The position numbers were made by a program, and so were the translations under genes. From Anaerolineales bacterium (GTDB lineage Bacteria; Chloroflexota; Anaerolineae; Anaerolineales; Anaerolineaceae), in NCBI GenBank assembly GCA_020060485.1, contig JAGVAB010000024.1, positions 1-7,831 of the forward strand: DNA of 7,831 nucleotides, in the 5' to 3' direction. This document shows positions 1-6,562 of the stretch, piece after piece. A model generated the notes under the pieces. It had not been told where the DNA came from and ran no database searches. It saw only the letters and a program-made list of their open reading frames with translations. The stretch's first letter is position 1; each line of letters opens with the position of its first letter.

Positions 1-1
1 C

Positions 2-1990
2 GTGGAAGGCACGCAGACCAACACCGTCACTGTCAGCAGCAACGAAACACCAGATGCCAGCGACTCTGCCCAATACTTTGGCAACCAGGCGGACTTGAGC
101 ATCACGAAAGACGCCAATGTCACTACTGTTCGCACAGCAGGCGATGTGATCTCTTATACCATTGTGATCACCAATAGTGGCAATGTTACATTGACATCTA
201 TCAGCGTCAGCGATCCAATGTTAGCCAATTTGGATTGCGATCCGATTCTTGGCGGCTATCAAACAAGTAACTTGTCGCTGGCTCCAGATGAGGAATTGAC
301 CTGTACAGGCTCATACACAGTGACTCAAAACGACATTGATACAAATGGCGGCGGTGATGGACAGCTTGAAAACACAGCCACAGCATCCGATTCACTCACT
401 GGTATTTCAGAAACAGCCAACGAGGATGTCGAAATCAGCCCCTCGACACTCATCGGGACAGCCAAGCGTGTGGTTACTATGAGTGAAGTAACGCCTGGAA
501 CGTATGACATCACCTACCAAATTTTGGTACGAAATTATGGAACTGTGCTTTTGACCAACGTCCAGATCACTGACGACCTTGCCGTCACTTTCCCGCTGCC
601 AACCACCTTTTCGGTGCAATCAATTAGCAGCAGTGATCTGGCTGAAAATGATGCATACGATGGAACCAGTGTTACCGACTTGCTCCTCGGAACAGACAGT
701 TTGGCAGTGAATGCCAGCGGGACTGTAACCCTTGTGGTCCGAGTCATCCCGGCGAATTCCGGCCCCTTCGCCAACACCGCCATCGGAACAGGTCAACCAC
801 CCAGCGGGGACATGGTTGCAGATGATTCTCAAGATGGCGTCAACCCCGACCCTGCGCCTTCAGATGGCGACCCTACCAATAACAACGAACCCACGATCAT
901 CGATTTTGGTCCAAGAATATTTGATCCACCAATCGGGATTAAGACATATGATGACAATGGCCTACCATTGCTTGAGTGGACCATGATCTGGATCAATAAT
1001 TCAAATATTCTGGAAACCAATGGGCGCGTATCTGATCCTATTCCTGCTGGGACAACCTATAACGCGACAGGCTTGTCCAGCGGATATGATCTCCCACTAG
1101 GAGCCCCTCTAAACTCAACCAATGTTGGCGTAAGATGCTATGCTGATCCGTCATCGTTGACGACATCAACGACTTTATGCTACTACGAAGGCCCAACCCT
1201 TGATTATCCATTAGGCCGAATCATCTGGGAAGGCGTAATTGGTCCAGACCTGGGCGCGACCAATGCCGAAGAAGCCAGTAACGAACTTTACATAACCTTC
1301 CGCATCAATGTTCCGTCGACGATGCGCGGTGTAAACAATGTAGCCACAATGGACACCGATCTAAATGGAGATGGAACTTACGACAGCACAGAGGTCAACG
1401 TGGCAACTAGTCGGGCTCTTTGGAACAGACCAACAATGTCTGATCCCGCTCAAGCCACGCAATTACCGTCTACAGGTTTCGCTCCCGGCCTGGTAAGCGT
1501 GTTGCCATCCCAACCCGATTGGTTGGCCTACACACAATTCAATAATAGCGAGCTTATGTTTGAAATTCCCAAATTGAATCTACGTCAAACCATCGCCGGA
1601 GTTCCTTTCCGCAATGGGGTTTGGAATGTAACCTGGCTGCATAATCAAATCGGTTACCTGTATGGTACGGCCTTCCCTGGTCAGTCTGGAAACACCACAC
1701 TCACTGGCCACGTCTATCTGTCAAACGGCCTTCCCGGGCCCTTTGTCAACATCGGCAGTCTGCGCTGGGGCGATGAACTTGTGATGGAAGCATTTGGTTT
1801 TCGTTATATCTATGAAGTTCGGGAAACCAAAGTTGTACTCCCCAACAACCTCTCTATCATGAAAAATGATGAAAAAACATGGTTAACCCTGATTACCTGC
1901 AAAAACTTCGACCAGGACTCTGGCAATTACGCTTACCGAACTATCGTACGTGCAATTCTCATTAAAGTTGAGGAAATCTCGACCCAGTAG
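2..1990 (+). CDS. Secreted DUF11-type repeat adhesin with C-terminal sortase domain (5' partial)
   Basis: The frame is open to the left edge, so the real start and signal peptide lie outside; the GTG at position 2 is probably an internal Val. Numbering the visible 662 residues, 1-29 are the tail of one repeat. Residues 31-145 form a DUF11/DUF7507-like Ig-fold repeat (ADLSITK opening, ITNSGNVTL core, paired C79/C101, NTATA end). Two more divergent repeats follow at about 148-300 and 303-472; the last has C379/C393 and an acidic loop, D451 to D461, resembling a calcium site. LPSTG lies at 488-492. Residues about 504-660 are a sortase domain: TGH with H570, TLITC with C633 and R646. The Cys-to-Arg spacing of 13 and His-to-Cys spacing of 63 closely match Staphylococcus aureus SrtA (13 and 64, from memory). 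No transmembrane segment follows LPSTG or ends the protein. Inferred role: cell-surface adhesin or S-layer-like protein with transpeptidase activity. Domain calls are strong; substrate and attachment site are unknown. Confidence 0.88.
   Translation: MEGTQTNTVTVSSNETPDASDSAQYFGNQADLSITKDANVTTVRTAGDVISYTIVITNSGNVTLTSISVSDPMLANLDCDPILGGYQTSNLSLAPDEELTCTGSYTVTQNDIDTNGGGDGQLENTATASDSLTGISETANEDVEISPSTLIGTAKRVVTMSEVTPGTYDITYQILVRNYGTVLLTNVQITDDLAVTFPLPTTFSVQSISSSDLAENDAYDGTSVTDLLLGTDSLAVNASGTVTLVVRVIPANSGPFANTAIGTGQPPSGDMVADDSQDGVNPDPAPSDGDPTNNNEPTIIDFGPRIFDPPIGIKTYDDNGLPLLEWTMIWINNSNILETNGRVSDPIPAGTTYNATGLSSGYDLPLGAPLNSTNVGVRCYADPSSLTTSTTLCYYEGPTLDYPLGRIIWEGVIGPDLGATNAEEASNELYITFRINVPSTMRGVNNVATMDTDLNGDGTYDSTEVNVATSRALWNRPTMSDPAQATQLPSTGFAPGLVSVLPSQPDWLAYTQFNNSELMFEIPKLNLRQTIAGVPFRNGVWNVTWLHNQIGYLYGTAFPGQSGNTTLTGHVYLSNGLPGPFVNIGSLRWGDELVMEAFGFRYIYEVRETKVVLPNNLSIMKNDEKTWLTLITCKNFDQDSGNYAYRTIVRAILIKVEEISTQ
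1463..1477 (+). other. Internal LPSTG sorting-like motif before the sortase domain
   Basis: The codons encode Leu-Pro-Ser-Thr-Gly (residues 488-492 of the visible protein), an exact LPXTG pentapeptide recognised by class A sortases. It is followed by Phe-Ala-Pro-Gly and then directly by the sortase fold. The hydrophobic helix and basic tail of a normal C-terminal sorting signal are absent. It sits in the linker between the last Ig-like domain and the sortase domain, where an exposed substrate loop would be accessible. Whether it is cleaved is unknown. Confidence 0.75.
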
Positions 1991-1999
1991 ACTTCTTAT

Positions 2000-2047
2000 A
2001 TGCATCCGGGGCAGGCTTTTACTTGAATTCGCCTGCCCCGGATGCAT
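2000..2047. terminator. Perfect 17-bp hairpin between convergent genes
   Basis: The arms at 2000-2016 and 2031-2047 are exact reverse complements (17 bp, GC-rich core CCGGGGCAGGC), around a 14-nt loop at 2017-2030. The hairpin begins 10 nt after the stop of the sortase gene and lies 76 nt beyond the stop of the diguanylate cyclase gene. That is the expected place for a bidirectional terminator. Neither strand has a clear U-tract after the stem, so it is not a canonical intrinsic terminator. It could act as an mRNA 3' stabiliser or be a copy of a dispersed palindromic repeat. Positions 2048-2123 show nothing further that I can recognise. Confidence 0.65.
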
Positions 2048-2123
2048 TGATCTGAAACATTCTCAAATACAGCACTAAATCTACCTTCATCAAACAACCA
2101 GAGAATTGGATAGCCGCTCTAGC

Positions 2124-4403
2124 TTACCCTTTTTTGTGCTTGACCTGATACATATTTTCATCAGCCTGTCTAAGGCCATCACTGAGGGTTTGGCCTTCCT
2201 TTATAGTGCTGACACCCAACGATATAGACAACGGTAAATCAGTTTTGGCCTCGTTCTGCGCTTTCAAATTATTCTGAATGCGCACAATGGCCATGGTGGC
2301 GGCCTGCATGCTGATGTTCGGCAGCAGCACGGCAAACTCATCTCCGCCGATACGAGCTACGATATCCTCGCCCCGGAAGGAATCTCTTAACACTTTTGCC
2401 GCCCGGCGCAATAATTCATCACCGGCAGCATGACCGTAGCGATCATTGACGGCTTTTAAATCATCCATGTCTGCCATGATGATGCTCACCAGATTCAGGC
2501 GTTCTCTTTCCAACCTAGCCATTTCCTCATCGAAAAATGCCCGGTTGTACAGTCCGGTCAATGCATCATGGGTGCTCATATGTTTCAGTTCTTTTTCGGC
2601 TTTTTGCCTTTCCGTGATATCCAGCATGGAAACGATCACCTTCGAAAGATCATCTTCATGGCCGGGCACAGCGCACCAGTTGATGTTCACGTCAATTCGT
2701 CTGCCATCCAGGGTTTGATTGACCCCGTCCCAGCCAAATTTCGTTTCTCCATTGGCAACATTGACCAGTTCATTCAGAAAAAGCGGGTAGGACTCATCAC
2801 AAAATACAATGGCGAGGTTGGACAGCATTTCTTCCTTGGAGCGGGCACCAAACAGATCCAATGTAGCCCTGTTGACATCCACCACACGCACCAAGGATGC
2901 GCATTCTGTCACCACTTCTGGATGGGCAGCCAGAAAGGCGTGGATATCTGTGACCCCGTTTTGTTTCAAAGCTTCTAGAACTTTTTTAACCGCCGAGAAA
3001 TCTTCCTCCCACAACGAGATCGGAGAATCTTCAAACAGGCCGCGGTAACGTTCGTTGCTTTGGTGCACTGCTTCGGCAGATTGTTTATGGTCAATAGCCA
3101 GCGCCACTTGCGATGAAACAAATTCGATCAGATTCAGGTCATCCTGGTCGAAACGTACATCTTCAAAATAACTTTGCACTGCCACAGCCCCGATGATGCG
3201 GCCTTCAACTTTGAGCGGTGCTCCCAGCCAATCGATCGGTTCAGCCCCAATCAGTTCAACTGCATTTTGTCCTACCAATGCATGAATGATTTCCTGTGTA
3301 GCCAGCAAAGGCTGTCCGGTGTTCATCACATAGCCAGTCATCCCTGTTCCCACTTCAATTGGATCAGGATCCTTATCGCGTTGATCGATGTAATACGGGA
3401 AAATGATCAGATCGCTGGTCGGTTCATGCAAAGCAATGTAAAAATTTTCCACCGGCAGCAATTCCCCCAGAATAGCATGGATTGAAGCGTAAAAATCATC
3501 CAGTGAGGATGTGGAATTGACAGCCTGCGAGATTTTGTAAATACAATCCTGAATCTTGGCAGTGCGTTTATGCTCAATGATCTCTTTCTCAAGCCCGGTC
3601 AATGTCTGTTGTAGCTGGCGGGTCATGTGGTTGAACGTATTTGCCAGAAGTCCCAATTCATCCTGCCCATGCACCGGGACAGTTTCATCAAGATTACCCT
3701 GCGCAACCCGCCTGGCTCCCTTGACCAGTTCATTGACGGGAGCAGTCAGGAAACGCGCCAGCCACCAGCCCAACACCAGGGATAGCGGGATCATGGCTAA
3801 GAATGCGATCAGGGCAATTCGTCGGGCAGCAGCTTCATTTTCGATCACCGCAGTGGCATCGATATCAATGCCGATAACCCCGTCCTGTTCACCAAACTGG
3901 TCATAGATAGGCGCATAACCACTCAGATAGAAGCCTCCCGCATCTTCATACAAATTTTCCTCCACCACGGGAACCGTGATAGCAGAAAGGCCGTTTGCAA
4001 GCAATGCGCTTGGGCGAGTATACTCCTGTCCGACTTCGGCAGGTTCCAGCGGGTTAGTGTCGACCACAAAGGTCAGGCGGCCATCCGGCTGCTCGCGCAA
4101 GGTGTAGATCCGGTCAATGATCTCGCTGGTAGCCTGGATCGATTTCAGGCGCAGGGATACCACGCGGTAAAAAGAATTGCTGTCATCCACCAAAGTGCGG
4201 ATCAAGGAGTGATAGTCGCCATCGACCTGGGGCGCGGCAAAGCTGACAATATCCTGCAGCCGTTCTCGCAATGCATGGCGTTGTGTTGTACGTATCTGGA
4301 AATACAGGCTGTAAGCCATGGTACCCGATATTAGCAGGATCAGGGCCGAATATGCCAGCGTCCACTTGGTGCTCAGATTCCAGCTGATCTTTTGTTTTCT
4401 CAT
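2124..4403 (-). CDS. Membrane sensor diguanylate cyclase (Cache-like, HAMP, GAF, PAS, GGDEF)
   Basis: This 759-residue protein makes c-di-GMP from two GTP at the cytoplasmic membrane. Domains in order: TM1 about 14-36; extracellular Cache/PDC-like sensor about 40-190 (LSGYAPIYD and GVIGIDID signatures); TM2 about 195-217; HAMP about 213-268; a short coiled linker; GAF about 300-440; PAS/PAC about 448-605, ending in DITERQKAEKEL; GGDEF about 606-759. The cyclase site looks active: G686-G687-D688-E689-F690, with D645, N653 and D662 at the spacing of the PleD metal and substrate residues. An RxxD inhibitory site (R677-D680) lies five residues before GGDEF, so product inhibition is expected. There is no EAL or HD-GYP domain. 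The ATG at 4403 is chosen because AGGA at 4412-4409 lies 5 nt upstream. An in-frame TTG at 4442, overlapping the previous stop as TTGA, would add 13 residues but has no Shine-Dalgarno. It follows the binding-protein gene by 35 nt, so the two are probably co-transcribed. The ligand is unknown. Confidence 0.92.
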   Translation of the reverse strand: MRKQKISWNLSTKWTLAYSALILLISGTMAYSLYFQIRTTQRHALRERLQDIVSFAAPQVDGDYHSLIRTLVDDSNSFYRVVSLRLKSIQATSEIIDRIYTLREQPDGRLTFVVDTNPLEPAEVGQEYTRPSALLANGLSAITVPVVEENLYEDAGGFYLSGYAPIYDQFGEQDGVIGIDIDATAVIENEAAARRIALIAFLAMIPLSLVLGWWLARFLTAPVNELVKGARRVAQGNLDETVPVHGQDELGLLANTFNHMTRQLQQTLTGLEKEIIEHKRTAKIQDCIYKISQAVNSTSSLDDFYASIHAILGELLPVENFYIALHEPTSDLIIFPYYIDQRDKDPDPIEVGTGMTGYVMNTGQPLLATQEIIHALVGQNAVELIGAEPIDWLGAPLKVEGRIIGAVAVQSYFEDVRFDQDDLNLIEFVSSQVALAIDHKQSAEAVHQSNERYRGLFEDSPISLWEEDFSAVKKVLEALKQNGVTDIHAFLAAHPEVVTECASLVRVVDVNRATLDLFGARSKEEMLSNLAIVFCDESYPLFLNELVNVANGETKFGWDGVNQTLDGRRIDVNINWCAVPGHEDDLSKVIVSMLDITERQKAEKELKHMSTHDALTGLYNRAFFDEEMARLERERLNLVSIIMADMDDLKAVNDRYGHAAGDELLRRAAKVLRDSFRGEDIVARIGGDEFAVLLPNISMQAATMAIVRIQNNLKAQNEAKTDLPLSISLGVSTIKEGQTLSDGLRQADENMYQVKHKKG

Positions 4404-4438
4404 ACCTGTCCTGAGTGCGTTATCCTGCCCGGGTCCTC

Positions 4439-5353
4439 TCAAGGGATGCTTTGAGTCTCACTGAGCCAGGAGCGATAATATCGCGCAAAACTGCCATCTT
4501 TTTTCATCTCGAAAAGGGCATTGTTGATGGCATTCAACAATGCCCGGTCGCCCTTGTGTACCGCGATACCCATACCGGTTCGCGATAAAAAATTGATCTC
4601 TCCGGCTGGGTCCGTGACGATCCTGATATCTGATTGAGATTTCTTAATGAAGACCAGTGTGTTAAGATAATCATTGAAGACTGCGTCCAGCCGGCCAACC
4701 TGCAAATCCAGCAGCGATTCAAATGTATCCTTGTATTCATGGCTTTCCAGTAGAATGCCCTGGTCAATCAATTCCTGGGCCAGCTTTGCACCGGTGGCGC
4801 CAATCTTGACACCCACCTTCAGACCGTCCAGATCCTGGATGGTTTTGATCTCTGCCTCCGGGCGGACAACCATGACCAGTCCGGTATCCAGATAGGCATC
4901 GGTAAAATCCACCAGCTCCTGCCGCTCGGGTGTGATGTACATGGCCGCAATGGTCATATCGACCTTGCGTTCCTGGAGGGCAGGCAGCAAATTGGCAAAT
5001 GGCATTTCAACCAAGGAAAGCTCAACGCCCAGTGAGTCGGCTATGTATCGGGCCACATCCACATCAAAACCAACCAGTTCGTTGGTATCTGGATCATAAA
5101 ATTCAAAGGGTTCGGTGATGGCAGTGCCGACAATCAACACACCCCGGGTCTGAATTTCATCCAGACTGGATAAGAAGGTCTCAGGCTGTGCAGTATCAGG
5201 GCTGAGAGTACGAGGAGAACTGGATTCAACCGGAGAAGTGTTTATCGGTGACATGCAACCAACCAGAGCAAGTGCCAGCACACAAATGGATAGCACCATT
5301 TTGGCAGCCCTTTTCTCCAACCGGGGATCGATCTTGCAGGCAATTGTTTTCAT
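4439..5353 (-). CDS. Amino-acid-type solute-binding lipoprotein (SBP family 3)
   Basis: This 304-residue exported lipoprotein has a basic n-region (1-18), a hydrophobic stretch (19-32) and lipobox L30-V-G-C33, so it should be lipid-anchored on the outer face of the membrane. A Ser/Pro/Thr-rich spacer (34-58) leads to a complete family 3 binding-protein fold (about 63-298). The family signature GFDVDVARYIADSL starts at G95. R144 (in TPERQ) and D228 (in FNDYL) sit where the family usually contacts the ligand's alpha-carboxylate and alpha-amino groups. Polar amino acids or similar small molecules are the likely ligands; specificity cannot be read from sequence. ATG 5353 is preferred because GGAAGA lies just upstream. 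A TTG at 5371 would add six residues and lacks a Shine-Dalgarno. No permease or ATPase gene adjoins it; the next gene downstream is a membrane diguanylate cyclase. It may therefore be a sensory partner, or serve a transporter encoded elsewhere. Confidence 0.88.
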   Translation of the reverse strand: MKTIACKIDPRLEKRAAKMVLSICVLALALVGCMSPINTSPVESSSPRTLSPDTAQPETFLSSLDEIQTRGVLIVGTAITEPFEFYDPDTNELVGFDVDVARYIADSLGVELSLVEMPFANLLPALQERKVDMTIAAMYITPERQELVDFTDAYLDTGLVMVVRPEAEIKTIQDLDGLKVGVKIGATGAKLAQELIDQGILLESHEYKDTFESLLDLQVGRLDAVFNDYLNTLVFIKKSQSDIRIVTDPAGEINFLSRTGMGIAVHKGDRALLNAINNALFEMKKDGSFARYYRSWLSETQSIP

Positions 5354-5509
5354 GTTTCTTCCATTTTCCAATGGTTCACACTGACGGATGCATGGTAGCG
5401 CATTGAATCCGCGTGCAATTTCATCTTTTTTAAGATTTTACACGATTATCAACGTATTCGGCCTTACATTTTCGATGGTTGTTCACAAGTTCATTACCCC
5501 CTGGATTGA
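5354..5509 (-). promoter_or_regulatory. Intergenic region expected to hold the promoter of the SBP-cyclase operon
   Basis: These 156 bases separate the lysK stop from the binding-protein start, both on the minus strand. The middle (about 5420-5460) is AT-rich, and on the minus strand it contains GATAAT and TAAAAT, either of which could be a -10 element. Neither has a convincing -35 at 16-18 nt, so no exact promoter is claimed. Next to the start, CCATT-GGAA-AATGG (5374-5361) can form a 5-bp hairpin whose right arm touches the Shine-Dalgarno. No U-tailed terminator for lysK was found, so some read-through from lysK is possible. No riboswitch consensus was recognised. Confidence 0.3.
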
Positions 5510-6562
5510 TCAAATCAGATGTTTAAGGCTCCTTACAAGAACATTGACTGCCTGCTCATACTCGTGAAGGGAAATATGTTCGCCAGGGGTATGATCCAGG
5601 CTGGAATCCCCCGGCCCATAGGCCAGGGCCGGGCACTGCCAGGCCGGGACTACAATGTTCATGTCGGCCGTGCCGGTTTTGACCACAAAGCCCGGCTTGC
5701 CGCCCGCGGCGCGGATGGCCGCCAGAAAAGCGCGTACCAGCGGGGTGTTCTTCTCACAGCGCCAGGCGGGAATGGCATCGCCGCTCTGGTTTACCCCCTC
5801 TTCACCGGCCAGTTCCTTCATCTTAATTAACCAGTCATCAGGACTTAACCCTGGCGGCAAGCGCGTGCCGATCTGCAAAAAAGCCTGGTTAACGAAACCA
5901 TCGGTAGCAGAGGACCAGTTCAGCAGGCTGGGCTGCACTTGATCGAAGCTGCGCTCATGCTGTGCATTATAGCTGGCAGCCGAGGCTTGCACCTTTTGCC
6001 ATATTTGTATGGCGTTTTCGCAGGCTGTTTGTTGACCATTGGCAGAGTGTTGCATTTCATGGCGAACGGCTACACGCAATACAATACTGCCCTTGTAACC
6101 CAGGGTAATGCGCTCCCAGGCGCTGGGCTCGCCGATGACGACCATTTCAGGGCGATACTGGTCAACCACATGGCGCGCACCGCGTGAGTCGCTTTCCTCA
6201 CCCACCGCCCCGATCACAACCACCTGCCAGCCGGGCTGTGGGTCCAGAGCAGCAACTGCGTCCACAAAGGCCGCCAGTGGGCCTTTGGCATCCACCGTGC
6301 CGCGTCCATACAACAATCCGTCTTCCAGGCGGATGGAGATCTCACCTGGCACAGTGTCGATATGGCCCAGCAGCACGATCTGGCGCGGCCCGTCGCCAAT
6401 GATGCCAACTGCATTACCCGCCGCATCGCGGAATGCCTGGCTAAAGCCCAGCGCCTTCATCCGTTGAATGAGAAAGCTTACTGCAGCATCTTCCTGTCCC
6501 GATGGGCTGTAATGCGAAACCAGACCCAGCAGAGTCTCCGGAACGCCGTGCATTGGGTTCAA
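5510..6562 (-). CDS. lysK: [LysW]-lysine/[LysW]-ornithine hydrolase, M20 metallopeptidase
   Basis: This 350-residue cytoplasmic enzyme hydrolyses the isopeptide bond that joins lysine (or ornithine) to the C-terminal glutamate of carrier protein LysW. It is the final step of the amino-carrier-protein route. The two-metal M20 site is complete: H67 and D69 in GHIDT, bridging D91 in [11 protein letters not shown], catalytic E122 with ligand E123, E145 in IGEP, and H324 in DHTPGEH. The segment [20 protein letters not shown] and its continuation match LysK better than the related ArgE, DapE or CPG2 groups, and LysK proteins are of about this length. The TTG start is preferred over ATG 6553 because AGGAGG at 6575-6570 lies 7 nt before the TTG but 16 nt before the ATG. 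The TTG overlaps the lysJ stop as TTGA, indicating translational coupling. Whether it serves lysine, arginine or both pathways cannot be settled here. Confidence 0.9.
   Translation of the reverse strand: MNPMHGVPETLLGLVSHYSPSGQEDAAVSFLIQRMKALGFSQAFRDAAGNAVGIIGDGPRQIVLLGHIDTVPGEISIRLEDGLLYGRGTVDAKGPLAAFVDAVAALDPQPGWQVVVIGAVGEESDSRGARHVVDQYRPEMVVIGEPSAWERITLGYKGSIVLRVAVRHEMQHSANGQQTACENAIQIWQKVQASAASYNAQHERSFDQVQPSLLNWSSATDGFVNQAFLQIGTRLPPGLSPDDWLIKMKELAGEEGVNQSGDAIPAWRCEKNTPLVRAFLAAIRAAGGKPGFVVKTGTADMNIVVPAWQCPALAYGPGDSSLDHTPGEHISLHEYEQAVNVLVRSLKHLI

Noticed and set aside
2..4. GTG at position 2 as a genuine start codon of the sortase-repeat gene
   Set aside because: The first residues already read as the end of a repeat domain and no signal peptide follows, so the gene must continue beyond the left edge.
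2446..3906. Several plus-strand open frames of 79-136 codons inside the cyclase gene
   Set aside because: They are antisense to a protein with continuous, well-recognised domains, and their translations resemble no family I know. They are shadows.
4404..4442. TTG start at 4442 for the diguanylate cyclase
   Set aside because: No Shine-Dalgarno precedes it. The 13 extra residues look unlike a membrane-protein N-terminus, while ATG 4403 has AGGA 5 nt upstream and starts a typical basic-then-hydrophobic segment.
5354..5371. TTG start at 5371 for the binding lipoprotein
   Set aside because: It has no ribosome site, and ATG 5353 already gives a normal lipoprotein signal peptide.
5366..5487. Imperfect direct repeat beginning TGTGAAC, with a GAAAATG block, on the minus strand upstream of the binding-protein gene
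   Set aside because: The two copies need gaps and mismatches to align, and the shared blocks are only about 7 nt. Too weak to call an operator pair.
5354..5509. c-di-GMP (GEMM) riboswitch upstream of the SBP-cyclase operon
   Set aside because: A GCACGC string and some possible stems are present, but the conserved GEMM core and its two-helix layout cannot be fitted.
5501..5518. Near-palindrome around TTGATCAA overlapping the lysK stop
   Set aside because: It contains a mismatch and a wobble, has no U-tract and overlaps coding sequence. It is not a credible terminator, and an operator there would be poorly placed.
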